Source: Neisseriales bacterium (GTDB taxonomy: Bacteria; Pseudomonadota; Gammaproteobacteria; Burkholderiales; UBA11063). Taken from it: DNA of 64,000 nucleotides. The notes beneath the pieces are model-generated. The model did not search any database. It was not told the DNA's origin and saw only the letters and a list, made by a program, of their open reading frames with translations. A program made the position numbers and the translations under genes. Positions 55,433 through 64,000 of the stretch are shown one piece after another (the stretch's first letter is position 1; every line of letters starts with the position of its first letter). Where the stretch lies: the NCBI GenBank assembly GCA_008017155.1, contig SSGX01000015.1, positions 56,269-120,268 of the forward strand, given 5' to 3'.

Positions 55433-56258
55433 AATCCCCTCGTAAAAAAGCTAAATAGCCCCGAAAAAAATAAATCAATTTTCGGAATTTATCGTCTTCA
55501 AACAATAGGATGGTCATTGGCATTTTTAATAAATTTTTTTTATAATAAAGTAACTCCGGAACCTGTTTACAATATCGCGCAACCAAATACGCGTAATTTC
55601 TTGCAATATAATATTTTCTTATCGGGGGATGATTCCATACCTCAAAACCATATTTCCAAAACCGATGAATGGCTGTAGATCTCCCCATATTATGCACAAG
55701 ATAAACATAATTACAAATCAATACACGATAATTTGACAGTTTAGCTCTAACATAATACTCTATATCAACTGCATCAATAAATAATTCCGTATTAAACCCA
55801 TTCAATTCAAACCAAATTTTTAAATTAATAAAATTACCGGAAGTCATGGTGTGAATACTATCTTCTGTACATTCTGACTTACTATTTAATTGCTGATTAT
55901 TAATAATATGGCGAGGTGCAAATACAGCTACATTATCAGTCCGACCAAAATTTAAAATGATAGCCTCTAAATCAATCAACATATTAGATTGCAATTTACT
56001 GTCTTGATCCATTGTTACAATATAATCAAACCCCTTTTCAATCGCGTATTCAGCACCGATATTTAGAGCTCTGGCAATCCCTAAATTATCACCTAACCAT
56101 AAATAGACATGATTATTATTCAAACAATATTCTTTTAGCCAAATCGTTTCTTGTTCCGAATTATCCACGACCAAATGTGGATAATAATCAACCTGTAAAT
56201 TATCTAATACGCTAGTTGATGGATTATACGCTACCGTAATAATCAATGCCTTTAACAT
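55416..56258 (-). CDS. Family 2 glycosyltransferase, rhamnosyltransferase-like
   Basis: 280 residues. The N-terminus (MLKALIITVAYNPSTSVLDN), the GDNLGIARALNIGAEYAIEK block and YIVTMDQDSKLQSNMLID (DQD, about 84) follow the pattern of O-antigen rhamnosyltransferases of the RfbN/RfbF kind. DVEYY-like acceptor segment appears as FIDAVDIEYYVRAKLSNYRV. It is 10 bases after wzx and overlaps the next GT2. Confidence 0.85.
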   Translation of the reverse strand: MLKALIITVAYNPSTSVLDNLQVDYYPHLVVDNSEQETIWLKEYCLNNNHVYLWLGDNLGIARALNIGAEYAIEKGFDYIVTMDQDSKLQSNMLIDLEAIILNFGRTDNVAVFAPRHIINNQQLNSKSECTEDSIHTMTSGNFINLKIWFELNGFNTELFIDAVDIEYYVRAKLSNYRVLICNYVYLVHNMGRSTAIHRFWKYGFEVWNHPPIRKYYIARNYAYLVARYCKQVPELLYYKKNLLKMPMTILLFEDDKFRKLIYFFRGYLAFLRGDYGKYK

Positions 56259-56268
56259 TTAATAATTC

Positions 56269-57516
56269 TTATAATATTTTTTTAAATTTAAGAAACCAAT
56301 ATGCAGTAGTAATGACGACTAACTCCACAATTAAAACACTAAGTGCCATACCTATATATGCATACTTTGATACCAAAAAATAAGCTAACAACAAATAAAG
56401 CAAGCTACTTCCAGCATAAAGCTTTGGCAAAATCTGCTCATACCCCAAAGGAATAATTGTTTGAATAACTAGCAAATTACTAATACAGATAACAACAGGG
56501 ACAAAAATTAAAATCCGTAATACATTTACCGTTGGTAAATATTTACTTCCTAGCAAAAATAACACAATCATTTTAGCCAAAACAAAAATAATTAAACTAA
56601 TAAGTAATGACAAAACAGCCGTTTGCAAAATTTTTTTCTTAATGTAACGAAGCCCATTTGCTCTGTCTTCTACTAATAATTTTACAGCCTGTGGAAACAA
56701 TGCTGAAAAAAAAGCCCCGTAAATACTATTCATTGCCGTGATAATTTTTTCAGCATTGGCATAATAGGCAACATAAGTTACATTATGGGTAAATAATCCC
56801 AACACAAAGCTATTTGATGTCGCATAAAAACTACCGATAATCGTTGATAAAAAAATATGCCACCCCTGCTGGAGTTGAAAAATTAACTGTGATAATTTAG
56901 GCAACAAATAGCGAATTAGTAATTGCTTATGCAAAACATACTGGATATATACAAGACTTAAAACAATAGGGATTAAATTTAATACTGGAATCAATACATA
57001 GTCTTTATCCTGGCGAATACAAGAAAAAATCAATACAACGGAAATAAGACGCATAAACACGTTTACAAATGTAATATAACGCATTTTTTCTAACCCTTGG
57101 AATAGCCAGCTAGGGAAAAAAACATTATAAATTAAACTTAGAAAGGTAAATAAATAAACTAAATAATCATGCCGATAGTGTGGAATAAGGAGAATATATG
57201 ATAAGGCACAAATAAACATTATTACAAATAAAATCAATTTAATAGCCGTCACAGAACTTAACAAATTATTTATTGCCTGCGGATCAGCATGCAACCGAGA
57301 AGCATCTCGTGTAGCAGTAAGACCAAAACCATAATCACAGATTAGCCCCAAGTAACTAGTTATTGATAATGCAAATAATATTATCCCGTAGTGCGACGTA
57401 GTCAGAACACGGGATAAATAAGGAATCGTTAAAAATGGAAATACATAATTAGATACCTGTAAAACAAGCATTGCAAGAAAATTTTCAAATAATTTATTTT
57501 GCTGTTTAAGCACCAT
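56269..57516 (-). CDS. wzx: Oligosaccharide flippase (Wzx, PST family)
   Basis: 415 residues with about 12 hydrophobic segments. FPFLTIPYLSRVLTTSHYGI near the N-terminus and FGLTATRDASRLHADPQAIN in the first third are characteristic of Wzx/RfbX O-unit flippases, which move undecaprenyl-linked repeat units across the inner membrane. It is 33 bases after the truncated glf copy. No Wzy-type polymerase is recognisable in the locus. Confidence 0.88.
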   Translation of the reverse strand: MVLKQQNKLFENFLAMLVLQVSNYVFPFLTIPYLSRVLTTSHYGIILFALSITSYLGLICDYGFGLTATRDASRLHADPQAINNLLSSVTAIKLILFVIMFICALSYILLIPHYRHDYLVYLFTFLSLIYNVFFPSWLFQGLEKMRYITFVNVFMRLISVVLIFSCIRQDKDYVLIPVLNLIPIVLSLVYIQYVLHKQLLIRYLLPKLSQLIFQLQQGWHIFLSTIIGSFYATSNSFVLGLFTHNVTYVAYYANAEKIITAMNSIYGAFFSALFPQAVKLLVEDRANGLRYIKKKILQTAVLSLLISLIIFVLAKMIVLFLLGSKYLPTVNVLRILIFVPVVICISNLLVIQTIIPLGYEQILPKLYAGSSLLYLLLAYFLVSKYAYIGMALSVLIVELVVITTAYWFLKFKKIL

Positions 57517-57549
57517 GGGTAAGCTTTCTAACTAGCTGATTGAATCAAA

Positions 57550-57822
57550 TTAATTATAAAAATGTTTATTTGTAATTCGTATAGCAATTACACTCAGCAA
57601 AACAGTAAGCGAAACCAAAATACCTTTTTTGCTGGTGTAAAAAATATGTGCACCATATTTATGTATATTTATGCCTTCAATATTTTCACAATAAACATTA
57701 CCACCAATATGTGAACGCTTATCAATTACGAGACAACGTTTCCCTGCCTTTTTTGCAAAATATGCAAAGGTAGCCCCAAATGGACCAGCACCAACTATCA
57801 GATAATCATATGGTTCAGTCAT
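57550..57822 (-). pseudogene. Truncated UDP-galactopyranose mutase copy
   Basis: 90 residues. The first ~65 (YDYLIVGAGPFGATFAYFAK, CLVIDKRSHIGGNVYCENIE, GINIHKYGAHIFYTSKK) are the FAD-binding start of a Glf of the E. coli-type branch. The rest, about 300 residues, is missing and replaced by an unrelated hydrophobic tail. Near a run of six A a second frame reads KKVFWFRLLF, loosely like the expected next block, so an early frameshift followed by deletion is possible. It overlaps the full glf as ATGA, and is still in the operon. It cannot be an active mutase. Confidence 0.75.
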
Positions 57823-58982
57823 AAATTACTACCCTTGGATAGATTTTTAAACTTATCTAACGCCATCAGGATTGATGCATGCATATCATAGTATTTATAA
57901 TCAGCAAGCCTACCCGTTAAAATAATATTTGGATAATTTTTGGCTTTTTCTTTATACTGATTAAATTTTTCAATGTTTTCTTGTTGTGGAATCGGATAAT
58001 ATGGAATATCATTACGATTACAATCTTTGGGAAATTCACGAATAATTGTCGTAACACCGCTTTTTTGCCCAGTAATTCTTTTCATTTCTGAAACCCGGGT
58101 GAATTCGTATTCATTTGGAAAGTGAATCGTTCCAGCTTCCTGATAAAACTCCCGGTTAACAGTTTCAAATTTAAGTTCCAGCCCCCGATACGGCAATTCA
58201 CCAAAACAAAAATCAAATAATTCATCAATTTTACCAGTATAAATTAGCTTGCCTTCAAATGGCTGCCCAAATAGTTTAATCTGTTTCGTTAAATGATTTA
58301 CCGTTAGAACCTCGCGATAGTCAGTATTTAGCATCAATTTGATATTATTATGATTAAGCATGTTTTTAATCATCCGCGCATAACCAAACTTTGGTACTCC
58401 CTGAAATTCATCCTTGAAATACCTATCATCATAAGAAATGTAAATCGGCACTCGCCCAGTAATTGATATATCAAGTTCTTCTGGTCTTAGCCCCCACTGT
58501 TTATGGGTAAAATTCAAAAACACCTTGTCATACACAAAATCGGCAAGAAATTTCAAATCTTCATCTTTGGTTTCTTTAAGTTCTAGAACATGAACTTTAT
58601 TGCCATAACCAAAGAAATCAATCAACTTACTACTTAATTTTTCAGCAACGGGTTTGGGAAATAATATTTTAATACTGTTTAAATTGAATGGAATTGGCAC
58701 TAAATTACCATCCACATGTCCTAAAACTTTATGCTGATAATGATGCCACTCGGTAAACTGAGATAAATATTCCCAGATTTCTTTAAGTTTAGTATGAAAG
58801 ATATGTGGACCATAACGACTAACCAAAATACCATCTTCATTATAATAGTCATAAGTATTACCACCAACGTGTTCCCGCCGTTCAATAATCAGTACTCGCT
58901 TTTTTAGCTGGCTTGCAATTCGCTCTGCCATAACAACACCAGATAATCCAGCCCCAACAACCACATAATCAAACATGCTCAT
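57819..58982 (-). CDS. glf: UDP-galactopyranose mutase
   Basis: Interconverts UDP-galactopyranose and UDP-galactofuranose, the donor for Galf in surface glycans. The 387-residue flavoenzyme has VVGAGLSGVVMAERIASQLK, VLIIERREHVGGNTYDYYNE, SRYGPHIFHTKLKEIWEYL, FTHKQWGLRPEELDISITGR and GRLADYKYYDMHASILMALD (FAD and substrate residues). Length is typical. It is 19 bases after the OmpA-domain lipoprotein and is the first clear polysaccharide gene of the run. Presence of glf predicts galactofuranose in the polymer. Confidence 0.95.
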   Translation of the reverse strand: MSMFDYVVVGAGLSGVVMAERIASQLKKRVLIIERREHVGGNTYDYYNEDGILVSRYGPHIFHTKLKEIWEYLSQFTEWHHYQHKVLGHVDGNLVPIPFNLNSIKILFPKPVAEKLSSKLIDFFGYGNKVHVLELKETKDEDLKFLADFVYDKVFLNFTHKQWGLRPEELDISITGRVPIYISYDDRYFKDEFQGVPKFGYARMIKNMLNHNNIKLMLNTDYREVLTVNHLTKQIKLFGQPFEGKLIYTGKIDELFDFCFGELPYRGLELKFETVNREFYQEAGTIHFPNEYEFTRVSEMKRITGQKSGVTTIIREFPKDCNRNDIPYYPIPQQENIEKFNQYKEKAKNYPNIILTGRLADYKYYDMHASILMALDKFKNLSKGSNL

Positions 58983-59001
58983 GTACTAAATCCTTATACC
59001 T

Positions 59002-59607
59002 CTAATAGATTGGCTCAGGAATGACTACCTGTTCTGTTGATGTAGTAATTACAACTGGGATTTTATCAATATGATAGCCTTGTGGCGCTGCTACGGTATA
59101 CATAATATCCACTCTTTGATTACGTGGCTGATGCCCATCGCTGTCTTTGGCAAAAACAAGATGCTTATTACCTAGCGACTTAATAGTAATCTGCTGATCA
59201 TTAACCCCCATATATAAAAGCACATCTTTAACATTTTGTGCTCTTGCCATAGCTAACTTTTCATCGGATACGGAATTATGCTTATCATCAGCATTTCCCT
59301 GCAACTCTACTTTGGCATTTGGAAATTTAAGCAAATATCCTGCATTCCAAGCAATTATCGGCATAAACTGCTCATTCACTTTACTCTCATAAAGATCAAA
59401 CAAAATAGCATTTGGCATCTGTTGTTTTATAACTGTATCCTCGACTAATACTGGCAATGTTGACTCTGTTGCTGCAGCTGAATTACTTGTAGTTGTTTGA
59501 TTTGCAGTAGCGTTGCTAACAGTTGTTGTCTGACTAGAGGACGGACTATGTGATGCACATGCTGTCATTAAGCCGATTAATGACAATAAGATTAATTTAT
59601 TCTTCAA
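59002..59607 (-). CDS. OmpA-domain lipoprotein (Pal-like), TTG start
   Basis: 201 residues from TTG 59607; GGGGTGAG lies just upstream and no ATG or GTG fits. Lipoprotein signal MKNKLILLSLIGLMTACASH (Cys at 17), a Ser/Thr-rich linker, then an OmpA C-terminal peptidoglycan-binding domain: VELQGNADDKHNSVSDEKLA, RAQNVKDVLLYMGVNDQQIT and DGHQPRNQRVDIMYT. It would anchor the outer membrane to peptidoglycan. It lies 129 bases after the end of thrS and directly before glf. Confidence 0.85.
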   Translation of the reverse strand: MKNKLILLSLIGLMTACASHSPSSSQTTTVSNATANQTTTSNSAAATESTLPVLVEDTVIKQQMPNAILFDLYESKVNEQFMPIIAWNAGYLLKFPNAKVELQGNADDKHNSVSDEKLAMARAQNVKDVLLYMGVNDQQITIKSLGNKHLVFAKDSDGHQPRNQRVDIMYTVAAPQGYHIDKIPVVITTSTEQVVIPEPIY

Positions 59608-59688
59608 CGACTCACCCCAAAAATAAATTTGCTATTAAACCCAAAGAGATTAATAGTAATTGTAACACATTTTATAAACACTATAAAT

Positions 59689-59718
59689 CAAATGGAGCCT
59701 TAAACAAGACTCCATTTG
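59689..59718 (-). terminator. Hairpin terminator after thrS
   Basis: Perfect 9-bp arms CAAATGGAG/CTCCATTTG, continued by a CTT/AAG pairing around one mismatch. Downstream minus-strand T-tract is weak (ATTTATAG), so efficiency is uncertain. It lies 19 bases after the thrS stop. Confidence 0.6.
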
Positions 59719-59736
59719 GTTTATTAAATACTTTGG

Positions 59737-61623
59737 CTACTTATCCAAAAGCAAAAACTCATCAAGAGTCATTGCACCAAGATCGGTGCCGTCCTGTTTA
59801 CGGACTGTTACTTGATTGTTTTGCATTTCATTATCACCAATTACTAGCAAATATGGAACTTTTTGCATTGACTGCTGACGGATTTTATAACCAATCTTCT
59901 CGTTTGACAGATCAATTTCAGCGCGGACTCCTGCATTTCTTAAATTATCATAGACTTCATTGGCATAATCATTCTGTTTTTCAGAAATATTTAATACAAC
60001 AGCCTGAACAGGTGCTAGCCAAAATGGTAGATTACCCGCATAATGCTCAATTAACACGCCAATAAAGCGCTCTAACGAACCAAGAGCTGCACGGTGTAGC
60101 ATGACCGGGATTTTCTTTGAGCCATCTTCAGCGATATATGATGCACCTAATCGCTCAGGTAAGTTAAAATCAAGCTGCAAAGTACCACATTGCCATTCAC
60201 GACCCAAGCAATCTTTTAGCGCAAATTCAATCTTTGGTCCATAAAACGCACCCTCACCCGGCTGTAGCGTATATGGTAAACCTTTATCATCTAAGGCTTT
60301 AGCTAATGCAGCTTCGGCTGAATCCCAAAGTTCATCAGCTCCCACTCTTTTTTCTGGACGAGTAGAAAGCTTTAAATCAACTTTATCAAAACCAAATTTC
60401 TGATAAACTCGATAAGTTAAATCAATAAATTTGGCTGCTTCACTTCCAATCTGCTCATCAGTACAGAAAATATGCGCATCATCCTGGACAAATCCACGTA
60501 CTCGCATGATACCATGCAAGGCACCAGAAGGCTCATTGCGATGACACGAACCAAATTCAGCTAAACGCAAAGGTAAATCACGATAAGATTTAAGCCCTTG
60601 ATTAAACACCAATACATGGCATGGACAATTCATCGGTTTAACCGCATAATCACGATTTTCTGACGAAGTCAAAAACATATTTTCACCATAATTTTGCATA
60701 TGCCCAGATTTTTCCCACAGAATTTTATCAACCACTTGTGGGGTTTTGATTTCCTTGTAGCCATCTTTACCTAGCTCATTCCGCATATATTGCTCAATAG
60801 TTTGCCAGATTGCCCAACCTTTGGGATGCCAAAATACCATTCCCGGAGCTTCTTCCTGTAGATGGAATAAGTCTAGCTGTTTACCGATTTTACGATGATC
60901 GCGCTTTTCAGCTTCTTCAAGCATATGCAGATACTCTTTTAACTCATCTTTATTGCGCCAAGCAGTACCATAAATCCGCTGCAACATCTCGTTATTAGAG
61001 TCGCCACGCCAATAAGCCCCAGCAACTTTCATTAATTTGAAAGCTTTCAACTTACTAGTACTTGGCACATGTGGACCACGGCATAAATCGATAAAGTCAC
61101 CCTGTTTATAAAGTGAAATTACTTCACCAGCAGGAATTGAGCTAATAATCTCAACTTTATATTTCTCACCAATTGAGTCAAAATATTTAATCGCATCTTC
61201 ACGAGTCATTTCTACTCGTTCAACCTGAATATTTTGATCAACCAAATTCGCCATTTTCTTTTCTATAGCTACAAGGTCTTCTGGAGTAAATGGGCGCTCG
61301 AAACTAAAATCATAATAAAAGCCATTGTCAATTACCGGACCAATAGTAACCTGAGCAGTAGGATAAAGCTGCTTCACTGCCTGCGCCAATAAGTGCGCTG
61401 TTGAGTGACGAATTACATCAAGACCTTCACTATCTTTATCAGTGATTAACTGGAGCTTACTATCTGTGGTAAGGGTAAAACTCGCATCAACAAGTTTCCC
61501 ATCAACTACTCCGGCTAAAGTCGCTTTAGCCAGACCTGAACTGATGTTTTTGGCAACATCAAGTACAGTTACTGAATCTGCAAATTCACGTACTGCACCA
61601 TCTGGCAAAGTAATTCGTAACAT
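59737..61623 (-). CDS. thrS: Threonyl-tRNA synthetase
   Basis: Charges tRNA-Thr. 628 residues: N-terminal TGS domain ([20 protein letters not shown]), editing domain with [20 protein letters not shown] (HxxxH zinc-type motif), class II core with [34 protein letters not shown] and motif 3 region, and C-terminal anticodon domain ([20 protein letters not shown]). In most proteobacteria thrS immediately precedes infC; here they are 46.6 kb apart. It diverges from hslV; its 5' region has an inverted repeat. Confidence 0.97.
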   Translation of the reverse strand: MLRITLPDGAVREFADSVTVLDVAKNISSGLAKATLAGVVDGKLVDASFTLTTDSKLQLITDKDSEGLDVIRHSTAHLLAQAVKQLYPTAQVTIGPVIDNGFYYDFSFERPFTPEDLVAIEKKMANLVDQNIQVERVEMTREDAIKYFDSIGEKYKVEIISSIPAGEVISLYKQGDFIDLCRGPHVPSTSKLKAFKLMKVAGAYWRGDSNNEMLQRIYGTAWRNKDELKEYLHMLEEAEKRDHRKIGKQLDLFHLQEEAPGMVFWHPKGWAIWQTIEQYMRNELGKDGYKEIKTPQVVDKILWEKSGHMQNYGENMFLTSSENRDYAVKPMNCPCHVLVFNQGLKSYRDLPLRLAEFGSCHRNEPSGALHGIMRVRGFVQDDAHIFCTDEQIGSEAAKFIDLTYRVYQKFGFDKVDLKLSTRPEKRVGADELWDSAEAALAKALDDKGLPYTLQPGEGAFYGPKIEFALKDCLGREWQCGTLQLDFNLPERLGASYIAEDGSKKIPVMLHRAALGSLERFIGVLIEHYAGNLPFWLAPVQAVVLNISEKQNDYANEVYDNLRNAGVRAEIDLSNEKIGYKIRQQSMQKVPYLLVIGDNEMQNNQVTVRKQDGTDLGAMTLDEFLLLDK

Positions 61624-61654
61624 TTATATTCCTTAATTTAAAGTTTTATTTTTA

Positions 61655-61701
61655 CTAAATTCAGATATCGCGAACAAAGACACTTGAATTCCTGAATTTA
61701 G
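61655..61701 (-). promoter_or_regulatory. Inverted repeat in thrS 5' region, candidate operator hairpin
   Basis: Perfect 10-bp arms CTAAATTCAG/CTGAATTTAG with a 27-base loop, 31 bases upstream of the thrS start on the minus strand. ThrS of E. coli binds tRNA-like hairpins in its own leader; two TGT triplets are present in this loop. The function here is inference. Confidence 0.35.
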
Positions 61702-61762
61702 GGCACATATTTTATCATAATATAGGCTATAATCTTGCACAAACATCAGCGAAAGGAATAAA

Positions 61763-62305
61763 ATGGAACAATATCATGGCACTACCATTGTTGCCGTACG
61801 TAAAGGAAATCAGGTAGCAGTCGGCGGAGATGGGCAGGTAACACTCGGACATGTTGTAATAAAATCAACCGCACGAAAGATTCGTCGCCTGTATAAAGGA
61901 CAAGTATTAGCAGGATTTGCCGGAGCTACAGCCGACGCATTTACGCTATTTGAAAGATTTGAAGCAAAATTAGAACAACACGGTGGCGCATTAATGCGTT
62001 CGGCGGTTGAATTAGCTAAAGAATGGCGTACTGACCGAGTTTTACAAAAGCTTGAAGCGATGTTGATTGTTGCGGATAAGGAACATAGCTTAATCATTAC
62101 CGGGACTGGTGACGTGCTAGAACCAGAACATAATATTGCAGCTATTGGTTCAGGCGGTTCATATGCCTATTCTGCAGCTAAAGCTTTAACTGATAATACA
62201 GAGCACTTATCTGCTTCTGAAATCGTAAAGAAATCATTGACTATCGCTGGTGAAGTTTGTATTTATACTAACCTTAATCACGTTATCGAAACGATTGACT
62301 TTTAA
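61763..62305 (+). CDS. hslV: ATP-dependent protease subunit HslV
   Basis: Proteasome-like peptidase of the HslUV complex. 180 residues with a short propeptide MEQYHG before the catalytic Thr in [26 protein letters not shown]-type segment appears as [18 protein letters not shown], and [17 protein letters not shown] is near the C-terminus. AAAGGAATAAA precedes the ATG. The unfoldase partner hslU is not downstream; a gamma carbonic anhydrase gene follows by two bases. Confidence 0.95.
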   Translation: MEQYHGTTIVAVRKGNQVAVGGDGQVTLGHVVIKSTARKIRRLYKGQVLAGFAGATADAFTLFERFEAKLEQHGGALMRSAVELAKEWRTDRVLQKLEAMLIVADKEHSLIITGTGDVLEPEHNIAAIGSGGSYAYSAAKALTDNTEHLSASEIVKKSLTIAGEVCIYTNLNHVIETIDF

Positions 62306-62307
62306 AT

Positions 62308-62838
62308 ATGAAAAATATTCGTAGCTATATGGAGATTTCGCCTGAAATTCATGATAGTGCTTATGTAGACGATAGTGCAGTAATTATTGGCAAAGTATTT
62401 ATTGCTGAAAATGCTTCAATTTGGTGCAATTCAGTTGCTCGTGGTGATGTGAGTTATATTAAAATTGGTAAGAACACTAATGTTCAGGATCTAACTATGC
62501 TTCATGTTACGCATAGCAATCCTGGGCGTACAAAAGAAACCCCGCTAATAATCGGTGACAATGTAACCATTGGACATAGCTGCTGCTTACATGCTTGTAC
62601 GCTCGCGGATAATGTATTTATTGGTATGGGTACAACTATTCTCGATAATGTATATATCGAATCAAATGTTATGGTTGGTGCTGGAAGCTTGGTTCCACAA
62701 GGTAAACGTCTCGAATCAGGCTATCTTTACTTTGGAAACCCAGTTAAGCAAATTCGTAAGCTTAGTGAAAGTGAAATCGAGCATATTGCCTATTCTGCAC
62801 AACATTATGTTAAAATCGCTAAGTCTCACAAACAATAA
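62308..62838 (+). CDS. Gamma carbonic anhydrase family protein
   Basis: 176-residue left-handed beta-helix protein, hexapeptide repeats visible in SAVIIGKVFIAENASIWCNS, IKIGKNTNVQDLTMLHVTHS and FIGMGTTILDNVYIESNVMV. Metal-binding His appear in LHVTHS and IGHSCCLHAC. Relatives (YrdA, PaaY, CamH) may be carbonic anhydrases or have other, unknown functions. It starts two bases after the hslV stop and 18 bases before ppiB. Confidence 0.88.
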   Translation: MKNIRSYMEISPEIHDSAYVDDSAVIIGKVFIAENASIWCNSVARGDVSYIKIGKNTNVQDLTMLHVTHSNPGRTKETPLIIGDNVTIGHSCCLHACTLADNVFIGMGTTILDNVYIESNVMVGAGSLVPQGKRLESGYLYFGNPVKQIRKLSESEIEHIAYSAQHYVKIAKSHKQ

Positions 62839-62856
62839 ACTATTGAAAGGAAAAAA

Positions 62857-63354
62857 ATGACTCAAGTATTATTAAAAACCACTCATGGTGATATCAAACT
62901 AGAATTAAATGCAGAAAAAGCTCCCTTAACAGTAGCTAATTTTGTCGAATATGTTAAATCAGGTCACTACAATGGAAAGATCTTCCACCGTGTAATTGAT
63001 AACTTCATGATTCAGGGTGGTGGCATGGATAAAAACATGAAAGAATCTGCTACTCGCGAGCCAATCAAAAATGAAGCCAATAATGGTCTTAAAAATGATA
63101 AATACACAATTGCAATGGCGCGTACTATGCAACCGCATTCCGCTACGGCACAATTTTTCATCAATGTTAAAGACAATGACTTTCTTAATTTCAGTGGTGA
63201 AAACTTACATGGCTGGGGCTATGCCGTATTTGGTAAAGTAATTGAAGGAACTGAAGTTGTTGATAAGATCAAGTTAGTTGCAACAGGTCGTCATGGTATG
63301 CATGATGATGTGCCAAAAGAAGCCATCGTGATTGAAAGCGCTGAAATAATCTAA
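62857..63354 (+). CDS. ppiB: Peptidyl-prolyl cis-trans isomerase, cyclophilin type
   Basis: Cytoplasmic cyclophilin of 165 residues that speeds proline isomerisation. [20 protein letters not shown] at the start, [16 protein letters not shown] (active-site Arg and Phe), [17 protein letters not shown] and [20 protein letters not shown] are family blocks. No signal peptide, so PpiB rather than PpiA. GAAAGG precedes the ATG. Terminator follows. Confidence 0.95.
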   Translation: MTQVLLKTTHGDIKLELNAEKAPLTVANFVEYVKSGHYNGKIFHRVIDNFMIQGGGMDKNMKESATREPIKNEANNGLKNDKYTIAMARTMQPHSATAQFFINVKDNDFLNFSGENLHGWGYAVFGKVIEGTEVVDKIKLVATGRHGMHDDVPKEAIVIESAEII

Positions 63355-63370
63355 TTCTGATATAAAATAA

Positions 63371-63388
63371 GCTGGGTAACTACCCAGC
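63371..63388 (+). terminator. Rho-independent terminator after ppiB
   Basis: Perfect 8-bp stem GCTGGGTA/TACCCAGC with a two-base loop, followed by CTTTATTTT. It also faces the convergent DUF1566 gene, with A-rich sequence on the opposite side. Confidence 0.88.
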
Positions 63389-63409
63389 CTTTATTTTAGC
63401 ACGCTTCAA

Positions 63410-64000
63410 CTACCTACCGCCACGTACTGCCCATGCAGCACAATCATAGCGAGGAATAGGATCCCAATCCTCTACAGTTCCATCTTTAGGAAAGTTACTG
63501 TAGCCACCACCTTGTATGTCAAGACATAAAGCGCTACTAATATTAGAAGGATTGGTAGTAGAAGTCCAGTAACGATTATTTGAAATATTAATGAAACATG
63601 CTCCATCACAATTTGGACTCGTTGAATCACCAGTCCCATACATTAACCAAGCACTTGAATTGCTATAAGCGTAATTTAGCAAACTTCTAAATTCATTAAT
63701 ATTTGGCACACGCCAGTCTGAATAACCACACCAATTACCGCTCCCGACAATATACAATGCACTCGACCAAGGAAGTTTGGTTGCACTATTAATAGTGCTC
63801 GGATCACGTACCCAAGTTAAACCGGTTAGCTTATCAGTTATACAATTGGATTCAGTACCGCTATCTGTTGTAAACCTTGGGCTTGGCCAAGCAGTTCCCT
63901 CCTGCAAAGCACCATCTGAACCAGCAGTTGCAGTATAAGGTAAGGTTGGAGTCTGACCAGTTTGTGGTACTAATGCAGGTGTTGTCGTAGTACCTCGAAC
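63410..64000 (-). CDS. DUF1566 (Lcl C-terminal) domain protein, N-terminus off right edge
   Basis: The frame is open to the right edge; at least 196 residues are visible and a real start is beyond base 64000. LVPQTGQTPTLPYTATAGSD, LQEGTAWPSPRFTTDSG, DKLTGLTWVRDPSTINSATK, WRVPNINEFRSLLNYAYSNS and RYWTSTTNPSN are the DUF1566 pattern, followed by a C-terminal AAWAVRGGR. DUF1566 occurs in secreted or adhesin-like proteins (Legionella collagen-like protein C-terminus), where it may bind ligands. No start or signal can be assessed. Confidence 0.85.
   Translation of the reverse strand, partial: VRGTTTTPALVPQTGQTPTLPYTATAGSDGALQEGTAWPSPRFTTDSGTESNCITDKLTGLTWVRDPSTINSATKLPWSSALYIVGSGNWCGYSDWRVPNINEFRSLLNYAYSNSSAWLMYGTGDSTSPNCDGACFINISNNRYWTSTTNPSNISSALCLDIQGGGYSNFPKDGTVEDWDPIPRYDCAAWAVRGGR

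Noticed and set aside
59550..60065. 171-codon plus-strand frame across the thrS end
   Set aside because: It runs antisense through thrS and its terminator and has no recognisable domain or ribosome binding site.

Overview
The window is AT-rich Gram-negative chromosome, most likely from a low-GC beta- or gammaproteobacterium. Supporting signs are lipoprotein lipoboxes, lipopolysaccharide (LPS) and O-antigen type glycosyltransferases, an Entner-Doudoroff edd/eda pair, HslV, and the rpmH-rnpA-yidD-yidC and infC/rpmI-rplT/pheS-pheT blocks. A Neisseriales-like relative is possible but cannot be shown from sequence alone. No rRNA, tRNA, CRISPR array, insertion sequence or phage gene was recognised.

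Region 1 (1-15.8 kb, minus strand) is translation and membrane-insertion housekeeping: rpmH, rnpA, yidD, yidC, infC, rpmI, rplT, a LOG-family protein, pheS and pheT (cut by the left edge). infC appears to start at an AUA codon. The usual infC-rpmI junction is split by nine consecutive glycosyltransferase genes (4286-12584; families GT2, GT9, GT25 and GT-B-like), probably for the LPS core. rpmI keeps its own strong promoter, which overlaps the end of the last glycosyltransferase gene. A terminator sits just before the LOG-pheS-pheT group.

Region 2 (15.8-30.5 kb) is mixed metabolism and envelope: S33 hydrolase, small lipoprotein, nitroreductase, PlsC-type acyltransferase, YecA-like protein, beta-lactamase-fold serine hydrolase, cation/proton antiporter, ssb, the fluoride channel crcB, an SbmA/YddA-type ABC transporter, a Sel1-repeat protein, two half-size YeeE/YedE permeases, a secreted GH20 hexosaminidase, and pepD on the plus strand.

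Region 3 (30.5-46.5 kb) holds a phosphopantetheinyl transferase and a six-gene run MFS-edd-eda-apt-hemB-gdh (sugar acid to pyruvate, adenine salvage, porphobilinogen, glutamate oxidation). It is followed by a small-gene region with a 56-residue secreted peptide, a lipoprotein, and a three-gene set (saccharopine dehydrogenase-like, ALDH7, DUF1338) that fits lysine breakdown through 2-aminoadipate.

Region 4 (46.4-59.6 kb, minus strand) is a polysaccharide (O-antigen-like) locus: UDP-galactopyranose mutase plus a truncated second copy, Wzx flippase, three GT2 enzymes, GT4, GT9, a TVP38/DedA-type membrane protein, the WbaP initiating transferase, a POT peptide transporter and a last GT4. An OmpA-domain lipoprotein lies just upstream. 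No Wzy polymerase is recognisable.

Region 5 (59.7-64 kb): thrS (minus), separated from infC by about 47 kb, diverges from hslV-gamma carbonic anhydrase-ppiB (plus). hslV has no adjacent hslU. A DUF1566 protein is cut by the right edge.
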